Source: Ancylobacter sp. Lp-2
Lineage (GTDB): Bacteria; Pseudomonadota; Alphaproteobacteria; Rhizobiales; Xanthobacteraceae
Assembly: GCF_020523795.1 (NCBI RefSeq)
Contig: NZ_JAJALI010000004.1
Span: 186,001 to 250,000, forward strand
Reading direction: 5' to 3'
DNA: 64,000 nt
The notes beneath the pieces are model-generated. The model was given only the letters and a program-made list of their open reading frames with translations, made no database searches and was not told the origin of the DNA. Shown here in pieces: positions 53,316 to 61,164 of the stretch. Made by a program: the position numbers and the translations under genes. Numbering within the stretch: position 1 is the stretch's first letter; every line of letters starts with the position of its first letter.

Positions 53316-54455
53316 TCACGCCACCCGCTCGCCCTGCCGCCACACCGTGCGCACCACCGGCGCCGGCCCGGCGAGCGAGACGCGCAGCACGTCAGCGCGC
53401 AGCCCCGGCTTCAGCCGCCCGCGATCGCTCATGCTGGCGGCGTCGGCGGGATTGGCGCTCACCATCGCCACCGCCTGCGGCAAGGTGATTCCCTCCACCA
53501 GCGTTGGCAGCGCGAAGGCGGCGAGCAGCAGGCTGCCCGGCACATAGTCGGAGCTCATGATGTCGAGCACGCCGCGCCCGGCGAGGTCGCCGGCAGCGAC
53601 ATTGCCGGTATGCGAACCGCCGCGCACCACATTCGGCGCGCCCATCAGCACGCGGATGCCGGCCTTGTGCGAGCCCTCCGCCGCCGCCACCGTGGTGGGG
53701 AATTCGGCGATGGCGACGCCGTCGGTCACCGCCTCGGCGACATGCGCCGGGGTGGCGTCGTCATGGCTCGCCAGCACGATGCCGCGCTGGCGGGCGATCG
53801 CCACCAGCCGCTCGCGATTGGCGCGGGCGTGCTTCTCATGGGCGAGCAGCCGGTCGGCGACGATCACGTCCATCTCGGCGTCGGTCAGCCCGCTCTTCTT
53901 CTTGTAGTAGCTGCGGAAATGCTCCTCGGTGAGGAATTGCCGCTGGCCGGGCGTGTGGTCCATCAGCGAGACGAGGCGCACGTCGCAGGCCTCCATCAGC
54001 GCCTGCGCGTCCTCCACTACGCCGTCGGCCGCCACCTCGCAGCGCAGATGCACATGGTGCTCGGCGCGCAGGAGCCCGGCCTCGGAGGCCTGGCGAATCG
54101 TCGCGGCGAGCAGCGGCGCGTCGCCGTCCATGCCCACCGCCTTCTTGTCCGGCCACACCCGCAGCGAATCGAACACCGTGGTGATGCCGGCGCTGGCGAT
54201 CTGCGCGTCATAGGCGGTCACGGCGGCAAACGCGTTCCACATCACCCGCGGGCGCGGATAGAGATGGCCCTCGACATGGTCGGTGTGCAACTCGACGAAG
54301 CCGGGCAGCAAATGGTCGCCGCCGACATCGATGGCCCCGCGCGGCACGGTACCCTCGCCGATCTCGGCGATCTTCCCGTCGCGGATCACCAGGTGGCCGT
54401 GGCGCACCTCATCTTCCAGCACCAGCTGGGCATTCGCCAGAACAATCTCGTCCAT
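53316..54455 (-). CDS. phnM: Alpha-D-ribose 1-methylphosphonate 5-triphosphate diphosphatase
   Basis: PhnM removes pyrophosphate from the alkylphosphonate ribose triphosphate made by PhnGHIL, giving the PhnJ substrate. The 379-residue amidohydrolase-superfamily protein has FVELHTDHVEGHLYPRP (metal His residues), VTAYDAQIASAGITTVFDSL, HLRCEVAADGVVEDAQAL, VSLMDHTPGQRQFL, ASHDDATPAHVAEA and MSSDYVPGSLLLAAF. The ATG at 54455 has GAGGACGAG upstream; the frame begins further upstream without family likeness. It lies between phnL and phnN. Confidence 0.95.
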   Translation of the reverse strand: MDEIVLANAQLVLEDEVRHGHLVIRDGKIAEIGEGTVPRGAIDVGGDHLLPGFVELHTDHVEGHLYPRPRVMWNAFAAVTAYDAQIASAGITTVFDSLRVWPDKKAVGMDGDAPLLAATIRQASEAGLLRAEHHVHLRCEVAADGVVEDAQALMEACDVRLVSLMDHTPGQRQFLTEEHFRSYYKKKSGLTDAEMDVIVADRLLAHEKHARANRERLVAIARQRGIVLASHDDATPAHVAEAVTDGVAIAEFPTTVAAAEGSHKAGIRVLMGAPNVVRGGSHTGNVAAGDLAGRGVLDIMSSDYVPGSLLLAAFALPTLVEGITLPQAVAMVSANPADAASMSDRGRLKPGLRADVLRVSLAGPAPVVRTVWRQGERVA

Positions 54456-54537
54456 CTCGTCCTCACGCGGCCGTCCGCCGCCCCGTCGCCTCGCCCGCGC
54501 CATCGCCGCTCTCACGCGGCTCATTCACGCGGCCCGG

Positions 54538-55239
54538 TCACGCTGCCTTTGCGAATTCCGTCACGTCGATCACCCGGTCGCACACCGCCTCGCGCACTTC
54601 CGCGTCGTGGAAGATGCCGAGAATGGCGACGCCGGCCCGCTTCTTCTCCTCGATCAGGCCAATCACCACCTGCCGGTTGGCGGCATCGAGCGAGGCGGTC
54701 GGCTCGTCCATCAGCAGCAGCGGGCGATGGGCGATCAGCCCGCGGGCAATGTTCACCCGCTGCTGCTCGCCGCCGGAGAAGGTGGCCGGCGGCAGGCTCC
54801 ACAGCCGCTCCGGCAGGTTCAGCCTGGCGAGCAGCGCTCCGGCCCGGCCCGTCGCCTCCTCGCGCGGGATGCCGTCGCCGATGAGCGGCTCGGCCACCAC
54901 GTCGAGCGCGCCGACGCGCGGGATCACCCGCAGGAACTGGCTGACATAGCCCATGGTGGTCGCCCGCAGCTTCATCAGCCGGCGCGGCGCGCAGCTGGCG
55001 ACGTCGATGCTCTCGTCGCCGTCACGCACCACTATGTGCCCGGCATCGATGCGGTAATTGCCGTAGACCATCTTGAGCAGCGAGCTCTTGCCGGCGCCGG
55101 ACGGCCCGCCCAGCGCCACGCATTCGCCGGGATGGAGCTCGAAGCCGGCGCCGGACACTACCGGCAGCCGCGCTCCGTCGCGCAGATGCAGCACGAAGCT
55201 CTTCTCGACGCTGGAAACGGAAAGGATGGGTTCGCTCAT
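54538..55239 (-). CDS. phnL: C-P lyase ABC-type subunit PhnL
   Basis: PhnL is an ABC ATPase-like subunit needed, with PhnGHI, to attach methylphosphonate to the 1' carbon of ATP. The 233-residue protein has Walker [18 protein letters not shown], signature FSGGEQQRVNIARGL and Walker B PLLLMDEPTASLDAANRQVV. Three in-frame ATGs occur at the start; I pick 55239, which has GAGGGGG at the best spacing. It follows phnK by 11 bp and precedes phnM. Confidence 0.94.
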   Translation of the reverse strand: MSEPILSVSSVEKSFVLHLRDGARLPVVSGAGFELHPGECVALGGPSGAGKSSLLKMVYGNYRIDAGHIVVRDGDESIDVASCAPRRLMKLRATTMGYVSQFLRVIPRVGALDVVAEPLIGDGIPREEATGRAGALLARLNLPERLWSLPPATFSGGEQQRVNIARGLIAHRPLLLMDEPTASLDAANRQVVIGLIEEKKRAGVAILGIFHDAEVREAVCDRVIDVTEFAKAA

Positions 55240-55250
55240 CATCATCCCCC

Positions 55251-56057
55251 TCACGCCGCCAGCACCGAGGAGACCAGCAGCTGGGTATAGGGCTCGCGCG
55301 GGTCGTCGAGCACCTGGTCGGTCAGCCCGGTCTCGATCACCCGTCCGTGGCGCATCACCACCATGCGGTGCGACAGCAGCCGCGCCACCGCGAGGTCATG
55401 GGTAACGATCACCACCGCCAGCCCCATCTCGCTGACCAGCGAGCGGATCAGGTCGAGCAGCCGCGCCTGCACGGAGACGTCGAGCCCGCCGGTCGGTTCG
55501 TCCATGAAGACGAGGCGCGGCTTGGTGACGAGGTTGCGGGCGATCTGCAGCCGCTGGCGCATGCCGCCGGAGAACGCGCGCGGATCATCGTCGATACGAT
55601 CCGCCGCGATCTCGACCCGGCCGAGCCAGTCGGTGGCCTCCTCACGGATCTTGCCATAGTGGCGCCAGCCCACCGCCATCAGCCGCTCGCCGACATTGCC
55701 GCCGGCCGAAACCGCCATGCGCAGCCCGTCCGCCGGGTTCTGCCGCACGAAGCCCCAGTCGGTGCGCATCAAGAGCCGCCGTTCCGCCGGGCCGAGGCCG
55801 GCGAGGTCGCGCAACTCACCGTCGCGCATGCGGTAGCTGACGCGCCCGGCGCTGGCCGCCAGCTCGGTGGAGAGCAGGCCGAGCAGCGTCGACTTGCCCG
55901 AGCCGCTCTCCCCCACCACCGCCAGCACCTCGCCGGGGAACACCTCCAGCGACACGTCGCGGCAGCCGATGCGGGTGCCGTAATTCTTGCCGAGCCCCTC
56001 GGCGACGAGCAGCGGGGCGTCATCGGACGCAAGCCGGTCGCTCATATGTGCGTTCAT
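55251..56057 (-). CDS. phnK: C-P lyase ABC-type subunit PhnK
   Basis: PhnK is the ABC ATPase-like subunit that binds the PhnJ face of the C-P lyase core complex. The 268-residue protein has Walker A VVGESGSGKSTLLGLL, the Q-loop FVRQNPADGLRMAVSAGGNVGERLMA typical of PhnK, signature AFSGGMRQRLQIARNL and Walker B RLVFMDEPTGGLDVSVQARLL. Its ATG (56057) overlaps the stop of the GNAT gene, so its translation is coupled to that gene rather than directly to phnJ. Confidence 0.95.
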   Translation of the reverse strand: MNAHMSDRLASDDAPLLVAEGLGKNYGTRIGCRDVSLEVFPGEVLAVVGESGSGKSTLLGLLSTELAASAGRVSYRMRDGELRDLAGLGPAERRLLMRTDWGFVRQNPADGLRMAVSAGGNVGERLMAVGWRHYGKIREEATDWLGRVEIAADRIDDDPRAFSGGMRQRLQIARNLVTKPRLVFMDEPTGGLDVSVQARLLDLIRSLVSEMGLAVVIVTHDLAVARLLSHRMVVMRHGRVIETGLTDQVLDDPREPYTQLLVSSVLAA

Positions 56058-56530
56058 GCCGCCTCCCCGGAAGCCGGGGCCTCCTGAAGATCGGTGTAGA
56101 AGCTGAAGCCGTGCCGGCGGAAGCCGAGGCTCTCATAGAAGGCGTGCGCCCGCTCGCGCGCCATGCGGGTGGAGAGCGCCGCCTTGTAGCAGCCCTTCTC
56201 GCGCGCCATGTCGAGCGCCACACCCATCATGGCGCGGCCGATGCCCTGCCCCTGCGCGGCACCGCTCACCGCCACCGCCTCGATGATGCCGGTGCGCGAG
56301 CCCCTATGGGCGATGTTCTCCATCACCAGCAGGGTGAAGGTGCCGAGCACGGCACCATCGACCTCGGCGACATAGAGCGCGTAGTCGGGATAGCGGGCCA
56401 TGCGGTCGAACACGGCGCGCGCCTCGGCGAGGTCATGCACATCCTCGGCGTCGAGCTCGCGATAGAGCCCCAGCACCACCGGCAGGTCGGCCGGCCCGGC
56501 CGGGCGCACGGAGACGTCGGTCGCGCTCAT
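56054..56530 (-). CDS. GNAT acetyltransferase inside the phn operon (PhnO-like role)
   Basis: The 158-residue GNAT protein (VSVRPAGPADLPVVLGLYRELDAEDVHDLAEARAVFDRMARYPDYALYVAEVDGAVLGTFTLLVMENIAHRGSRTGIIEAVAVSGAAQGQGIGRAMMGVALDMAREKGCYKAALSTRMARERAHAFYESLGF) overlaps phnJ upstream and phnK downstream by 4 bp each. PhnO of Escherichia coli, an aminoalkylphosphonate N-acetyltransferase, is encoded between phnN and phnP there. Here an enzyme of this type sits between the catalytic subunit and PhnK. Acetylation of aminophosphonates before cleavage is the likely job; sequence alone does not prove it. Confidence 0.88.
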   Translation of the reverse strand: MSATDVSVRPAGPADLPVVLGLYRELDAEDVHDLAEARAVFDRMARYPDYALYVAEVDGAVLGTFTLLVMENIAHRGSRTGIIEAVAVSGAAQGQGIGRAMMGVALDMAREKGCYKAALSTRMARERAHAFYESLGFRRHGFSFYTDLQEAPASGEAA

Positions 56531-57411
56531 GCCGCCTCTCCCGCCGGCGCCGCCATCTCGCCGCGATGCCCCTGTTCCTGTCGGTCGTTGCAGAAATCCG
56601 TGTCGGAGCAGACGAACATCCGCCCGCCCCGGTCGTCGAGGATCACCTCGTCGAGATAGACCCCGGTCGCCGCGCACAGCGCGCACGGCTTGGCGAAGCG
56701 CTGCACCTTAAACGGGTGGTCCTCGAAATCCAGCGAACGCACACTAGTGTAGGGCGGGATGGCGTAGATGCGCTTCTCGCGCCCGGCGCCGAATAGCTGC
56801 AACGCCGGGCAGTCGTCCATCTTCGGGTTGTCGAATTTGGGGATCGGCGAGGGATCCATCACATAGCGGCCGGCCACCTCCACCGGATAGGCATAGGTGG
56901 TGGCGATGTGCCCGTGCCGGGCGATGTCCTCATACAGCTTCACATGCATGAGGCCGTATTCGGCGAGCGCGTGCAGCTGCCGCGTCTCGGTCTCGCGCGG
57001 CTCCAGAAACCGCAGCGGCTCGGGGATCGGCACCTGGTAGACGAGGATCTGGTTCTCGGTGAGCGCCGTCTCCGGGATGCGGTGCCGGGTCTGGATGATG
57101 CTCGCCTCGGTGGTCGCGGTGGTGGTCGCCACCCCCGCCGTCTTCTCGAAGAAGCCGCGGATCGCCACCGCATTGGTGGTGTCGTCGGCGCCCTGGTCGA
57201 TCACCTTGAGCACGTCGTCCGGGCCGAGCACGGCGGCGGTCACCTGCACGCCGCCGGTGCCCCAGCCATAGGGCATCGGCATTTCGCGCGCCGCGAACGG
57301 CACCTGATAGCCGGGAATGGCGATCGCCTTCAGGATCGCCCGGCGGATCATCCGCTTGGTCTGCTCGTCGAGATAGGCGAAGTTGTAGGAAATTTCCGGC
57401 ATCGCGCTCAT
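56527..57411 (-). CDS. phnJ: C-P lyase catalytic subunit PhnJ
   Basis: PhnJ is the radical SAM enzyme that breaks the carbon-phosphorus bond, releasing the alkane (methane from methylphosphonate). The 294-residue protein has the unusual C243-x2-C246-x21-C268 iron-sulfur motif, the catalytic cysteine at C274 (CSDTDFC) and the glycyl residue in IPGYQVPFA (about G34), corresponding to Gly32 and Cys272 of Escherichia coli. The ATG overlaps the phnI stop. All key residues are present. Confidence 0.97.
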   Translation of the reverse strand: MSAMPEISYNFAYLDEQTKRMIRRAILKAIAIPGYQVPFAAREMPMPYGWGTGGVQVTAAVLGPDDVLKVIDQGADDTTNAVAIRGFFEKTAGVATTTATTEASIIQTRHRIPETALTENQILVYQVPIPEPLRFLEPRETETRQLHALAEYGLMHVKLYEDIARHGHIATTYAYPVEVAGRYVMDPSPIPKFDNPKMDDCPALQLFGAGREKRIYAIPPYTSVRSLDFEDHPFKVQRFAKPCALCAATGVYLDEVILDDRGGRMFVCSDTDFCNDRQEQGHRGEMAAPAGEAA

Positions 57412-58538
57412 TCCGCCGCCTCCTTCATCTCGTCGGCAGCCGACTTTGCTGAAGCCTCGGCACGCATGCGCCGCACCAGGTCCAGCTCCGCCTGGAAGTC
57501 GACATAGTGCGGCAGCTTCAGATGCTCGACGAAGCCGGTCGCCTGCACGTTGTCGCAGTGGGAGAGCACGAATTCCTCGTCCTGCGCCGGCGCGCCCGGC
57601 TCCTCGCCGAGCTCGGCCCAGCGCAGCGCCCGCTCGACCAGCGCCATCGACATCGCCTTGCGCTCGCATTGCCCGAAGACGAGGCCATAGCCGCGAGTGA
57701 ACTGCGGCGGCTCGGTGGCCGAGCCCTTGAACTGGTTCACCATCTGGCACTCAGTGACCTGCACCTCGCCGATGGAGACCGGAAAGCCCAGTTCCGGCAC
57801 GTCGAGGATCACCTCGACATCGCCGAAGCGGATCTCGCCGACGAAGGGATGCGAGCGGGCATAGCCGCGCTGGGTGGAATAGCCGAGCGCGAGGAGATAG
57901 CCCTCGTCGCCGCGCGCCAGCGTCTGGAGCCGGGTGGCGCGGTCGACCGGGAAGCTCACCGGCGCGCGGGTGATGTCGAACGGCTCCTCGCCGAGATCGG
58001 CGGGAGAGGCCTCGATCAGCCCCTCGGCGCCGATCAGATCGGTCACGCGCGGCATTTTTGACGCCGCATCGACCGCATCGGACAGCGCCGGCGCGGCGTT
58101 GGCCTCATCGTCCACCTCACCGGCCTGATCGGCCACCGCCAGCGAGGTATCCAGCAACCGATGAGTATAGTCGAAGGTCGGCCCGAGCAGTTGCCCGCCC
58201 GGCAGGTCCTTGAAGGTCGCCGACACCCGCCGCCGCACCAGCATCTCGCCGGTATCGAGCGGCTGCGAAGCGCCGAAGCGCGGCAGCGTGGTGCGGAAAG
58301 CGCGGATCAGGAAGATCGCCTCGATCAAGTCGCCGCGCGCCTGCTTGATGGCCAGCGCCGCCAGATGCGTGTCGTAGAGCGAACCCTCCGCCATCACCCG
58401 GTCGACGGCAAGCGAGAGCTGGGAGGCGATCTGCTCCAGCGTGACCGAAGGCAAATTCTCGTTGCCGCGCCGCCGCTTAGCCAGCAGCTTGTGCGCGTTG
58501 CGGATGGCCTTCTCGCCACCTTTGGCCGCCACATACAT
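57408..58538 (-). CDS. phnI: C-P lyase subunit PhnI
   Basis: PhnI is the nucleosidase-like subunit that, with PhnGHL, displaces the base of ATP by methylphosphonate. The 376-residue protein begins MYVAAKGGEKAIRNAHKLLAKRRRG and has the conserved GEVQVTECQMVNQFKG, GLVFGQCERKAMSMALVERALRW and a C-terminal EDSFVLSHCDN-like EEFVLSHCDNVQATGFVEHLKLPHYVDFQAEL. Length is typical. It follows phnH by 3 bp and overlaps phnJ. Confidence 0.96.
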   Translation of the reverse strand: MYVAAKGGEKAIRNAHKLLAKRRRGNENLPSVTLEQIASQLSLAVDRVMAEGSLYDTHLAALAIKQARGDLIEAIFLIRAFRTTLPRFGASQPLDTGEMLVRRRVSATFKDLPGGQLLGPTFDYTHRLLDTSLAVADQAGEVDDEANAAPALSDAVDAASKMPRVTDLIGAEGLIEASPADLGEEPFDITRAPVSFPVDRATRLQTLARGDEGYLLALGYSTQRGYARSHPFVGEIRFGDVEVILDVPELGFPVSIGEVQVTECQMVNQFKGSATEPPQFTRGYGLVFGQCERKAMSMALVERALRWAELGEEPGAPAQDEEFVLSHCDNVQATGFVEHLKLPHYVDFQAELDLVRRMRAEASAKSAADEMKEAAE

Positions 58539-58541
58539 CGC

Positions 58542-59138
58542 TCAAGCCCCCTTTATCGCGACCGAGCGCGGCAGCCCGGCGACCTGTCCGGCGCCGGCCA
58601 GCAGCAGGTCGATGCCGCGCGGAAACAGCGCCCGGTTCGCCGCCATCCATGCCGGGAAGTCGCCCGGCAGCGGCGTCGCCCCGAAGCCGATGCGCCCCTT
58701 GATGCCCGGCCCTTCCAGCATGAAGCCGTGATCGGCGAAGCCCGCGACCTGCAGGATCAGCGTCGTCGAGGCGTCGGGAAAGTCGGGGGAGCCCTGGGCG
58801 AACGCCGAAAATCCCCGCAATTCCATGGGACTGGCGATGATGGCGAAACGCGCCTCGCCCGGATCTTCCGTGATCGGCGCCCCGGTATGGAAGCGCAGAA
58901 AGTCCGCCACCGCCCGCTCCGCCGCCAGCGCCGCGTCGAGGAAAACCGGCGTCTCATAGTCGCAAAGCGCCAGCGCCAGCGCCGCCGCCTCCGGCGACAG
59001 CGGCGCCGGTGGCACGAGATCCACCGTCAGTTCCTGCGGCTGGCCGGGCCGGGAGAGCGCCCACATGGCGGCGCGAAACACCCCCTGCGCCTCGAGGACC
59101 GGATCGGCGAAGCCGCGTGCAAGTTCTTGCGTCTGCAC
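58542..59138 (-). CDS. phnH: C-P lyase subunit PhnH
   Basis: PhnH is a dimeric scaffold subunit of the C-P lyase core with a PLP transferase-like fold but no PLP. The 198-residue protein starts ARGFADPVLEAQGVFRAAMWALSRPGQPQELT, then ALCDYETPVFLDAAL and GFMLEGPGIKGRIGFGATPLP, the family pattern (including TLxLxGPGI near the end). The start at 59138 lies 2 bp after the phnG stop. It is second in the operon. Confidence 0.94.
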   Translation of the reverse strand: MQTQELARGFADPVLEAQGVFRAAMWALSRPGQPQELTVDLVPPAPLSPEAAALALALCDYETPVFLDAALAAERAVADFLRFHTGAPITEDPGEARFAIIASPMELRGFSAFAQGSPDFPDASTTLILQVAGFADHGFMLEGPGIKGRIGFGATPLPGDFPAWMAANRALFPRGIDLLLAGAGQVAGLPRSVAIKGA

Positions 59139-59140
59139 GA

Positions 59141-59614
59141 TTAATCCTCTCCGCGCACCAGAGTGAAGAAGTCGACCTTGGTCGCCGCCGTCTCAGCCCG
59201 CACCGTGCGCGCCTCGGCGGCGAGCCGCGCCCGCACCGGGGCGAGCGCCGCCTCCACCGCGCCCCGCCGCCCCGCGTCCTGCCACAGCGCATCGATCAGC
59301 GCCCCGTGACGGGCGGCGGCGACGTCGCGCCCGAGCCGGTAGCCGAACCCCGTCGCCCCGCCCTCGACGCGGATAGCGGCGCGGCTGACGGTCGCCTCGC
59401 CGAGGTTGAACGGCGCTCCGTCGCCCCCAGTCCGCCCCCGCAGCATCACCAGCCCGACCTCCGCCGGCCGCAGATCGCCGGCCACTGGCAGCGGCGCCAG
59501 GTGCGCGAGCATCGATTCCAGCTCGTCGCGCCGGGCACAGGCCAGCGTCGCCAGCGCGGCCTGGCGCGCTGCTATCTCGTTATGATCGTTTGAATTTTTT
59601 GAATCGTTCGGCAT
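59141..59614 (-). CDS. phnG: C-P lyase subunit PhnG
   Basis: PhnG is the small subunit that together with PhnI forms the phosphonate-ATP transfer site. The 157-residue protein has a 25-residue Asn/Asp-rich N terminus followed by the core LRPAEVGLVMLRGRTGGDGAPFNLGEATVSRAAIRV and GFGYRLGRDVAAARHGALIDALWQD, and ends KVDFFTLVRGED, as usual. It is first in the minus-strand operon phnGHIJ-GNAT-KLMN. Operators lie upstream, so the cluster is probably repressed by PhnF. Confidence 0.93.
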   Translation of the reverse strand: MPNDSKNSNDHNEIAARQAALATLACARRDELESMLAHLAPLPVAGDLRPAEVGLVMLRGRTGGDGAPFNLGEATVSRAAIRVEGGATGFGYRLGRDVAAARHGALIDALWQDAGRRGAVEAALAPVRARLAAEARTVRAETAATKVDFFTLVRGED

Positions 59615-59643
59615 CGGTTCGATCCGGCCTCGCCTTCAGCATA

Positions 59644-59685
59644 TGGTTTACAACCACGCCGACTTTGTATATTAATCTATACAAA
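59644..59685. promoter_or_regulatory. Two palindromes between phnG and phnF, candidate PhnF operators
   Basis: TTTGTATA (59664-59671) and TATACAAA (59678-59685) form a perfect 8-bp inverted repeat spaced by 6; TGGTT-TAC-AACCA (59644-59656) is a second perfect palindrome. Both lie in the AT-rich divergent region. GT-N-TA-N-AC-like halves fit the HutC/GntR class to which PhnF belongs. Binding would cover both promoters. Confidence 0.65.
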
Positions 59686-59720
59686 TGCGCAATAGCCGTT
59701 CGCGACGGAACACGCCCTTG

Positions 59721-60494
59721 ATGACCGATACCGACGACACGCCGATGACGCCCCCCTCCGACGAGGCACCCTCCGATGTCGCGCGCGGCAGCGGCGTCGC
59801 CCTGTGGAAGCAGATCGCCGAGCGCATCGAGGCGGATATTTCCGAGGGCCGGCTGAAGCCCGGCGCCCGCCTGCCCACCGAGGCGGAACTCGCCGAGCGC
59901 TTCGGCGTCAACCGCCACACCCTGCGCCGGGCGCTGGCAACGCTGACGGATCAAGGGCTTGTCGAGGCGACCCCCGGTCGCGGCACCTTCGTGAAGGAGC
60001 CGCCGCTGCGCTATCCGATCAGCCCGCGCACCCGCTTCTCCGAGATCGTCTCCGGCGAGGGCCGCGCGCCCGGCGGACGGGTGATCGCCTCGCAGGTCGA
60101 AGCGGCCTCGTCCGACATCGCCGCCGCGCTGCGGGTTGCCCCCGGCACGCAGGTGCTGCGGCTCGACATGCTCCGCGAGGCCGACAATGTGCCGCTAACC
60201 ATCGGCACGCATTGGTATATTGCCGATCGCTGCCGCGACCTCGACCTGATCGCCGCCGCGACCGGCTCGGTCACTCGCGCGCTGGAAGCGCTCGGCCTCG
60301 GCGATTACCGGCGGCTGGAGACCCGCATCACCGCCCGTCTCGCCGATGAGGAGGAGCGCAGCCTGCTCGCCCTCCCCCCCGGCCGCGCGGTGATGGTGGT
60401 GGAGAGTATCAATGGCGACCCGCAGCGCCGGCCGATCCAGTTCACCCGTGCCCGTTTTTCCGCCGACCGTGTACAGCTGATCGTCAAGAACTGA
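59721..60494 (+). CDS. phnF: GntR/HutC-family regulator PhnF
   Basis: PhnF is the transcriptional regulator linked to C-P lyase operons. From ATG 59721 the 257-residue protein has a GntR winged helix (LWKQIAERIEADISEGRLKPGARLPTEAELAERFGVNRHTLRRALATLTDQGLVEATPGRGTFV) and the UTRA ligand-binding domain (ISPRTRFSEIVSGEGRAPGGRVI). An ATG at 59685 is also open but falls inside the palindrome, so I prefer 59721. It is divergent from phnG. Confidence 0.9.
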   Translation: MTDTDDTPMTPPSDEAPSDVARGSGVALWKQIAERIEADISEGRLKPGARLPTEAELAERFGVNRHTLRRALATLTDQGLVEATPGRGTFVKEPPLRYPISPRTRFSEIVSGEGRAPGGRVIASQVEAASSDIAAALRVAPGTQVLRLDMLREADNVPLTIGTHWYIADRCRDLDLIAAATGSVTRALEALGLGDYRRLETRITARLADEEERSLLALPPGRAVMVVESINGDPQRRPIQFTRARFSADRVQLIVKN

Positions 60495-60520
60495 GCCAAG
60501 AACTGAAAGAGGAGACGCCG

Positions 60521-61129
60521 ATGGCCCGCATCACCAGCCCCGAGGAACTGCGCGCCATCTATGGCGAGGCGCGTGAACGCAGCCGGCGCAAGGTATTGCC
60601 GGCGCTCGATATTCACTGCCGGCGCCTGATCGCCATCTCGCCGCTGGTGATGGTGGGCAGCTACGGCGCCGATGGCCGCGCCGACGTCACCCCGCGCGGC
60701 GACGCGCCCGGCTTCGTGGTGGCGGAAGACGAGACGACGCTGCTGATCCCCGACCGCCCCGGCAACAACCGACTGGATACGCTGACGAATCTCCTCACCA
60801 ACCCGGCGATTGGCCTGCTTTTCCTGGTGCCGGGGGTCGACGAGACCCTGCGGGTGAACGGCCGCGCCGCGATCCATGACGATGCCGATCTGCGCGCCCG
60901 CTTCGAAGTGGACGGGCGCCAGCCGGCCACCGTGCTGCGCGTCGCGGTCGAGGAGGCCTATCTGCACTGCGCCAAGGCCTTCATGCGCTCGCATGCCTGG
61001 GACCCGGCGCATTTCGTTCCCCGCGACAGCCTGCCCAGTATGGGCGAGATGCTACGCGACCAGCTCCTCCTCGCCACCGCCGAGACCCAGGCGGAAATGC
61101 TCCGGCGCTACCACGAGACGCTCTACTAG
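60521..61129 (+). CDS. Pyridoxamine 5'-phosphate oxidase-family flavoprotein
   Basis: The 202-residue protein (ALDIHCRRLIAISPLVMVGSYGADGRADVTPRGDAPGFVVAEDETTLLIPDRPGNNRLDTLTNLLTNPAIGLLFLVPGVDETLRVNGRAAIHDDADL) is a split-barrel PPOX-class flavin protein of the MSMEG_1061-like type. The substrate is unknown. It follows phnF on the same strand after a short gap, and GAAAGAGGAG precedes the ATG, so it may be co-transcribed with the regulator. No phosphonate-specific role is evident. Confidence 0.87.
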   Translation: MARITSPEELRAIYGEARERSRRKVLPALDIHCRRLIAISPLVMVGSYGADGRADVTPRGDAPGFVVAEDETTLLIPDRPGNNRLDTLTNLLTNPAIGLLFLVPGVDETLRVNGRAAIHDDADLRARFEVDGRQPATVLRVAVEEAYLHCAKAFMRSHAWDPAHFVPRDSLPSMGEMLRDQLLLATAETQAEMLRRYHETLY

Positions 61130-61164
61130 AGCCCCCCGCTACATCGGCGGAAAGCGACGATAAA

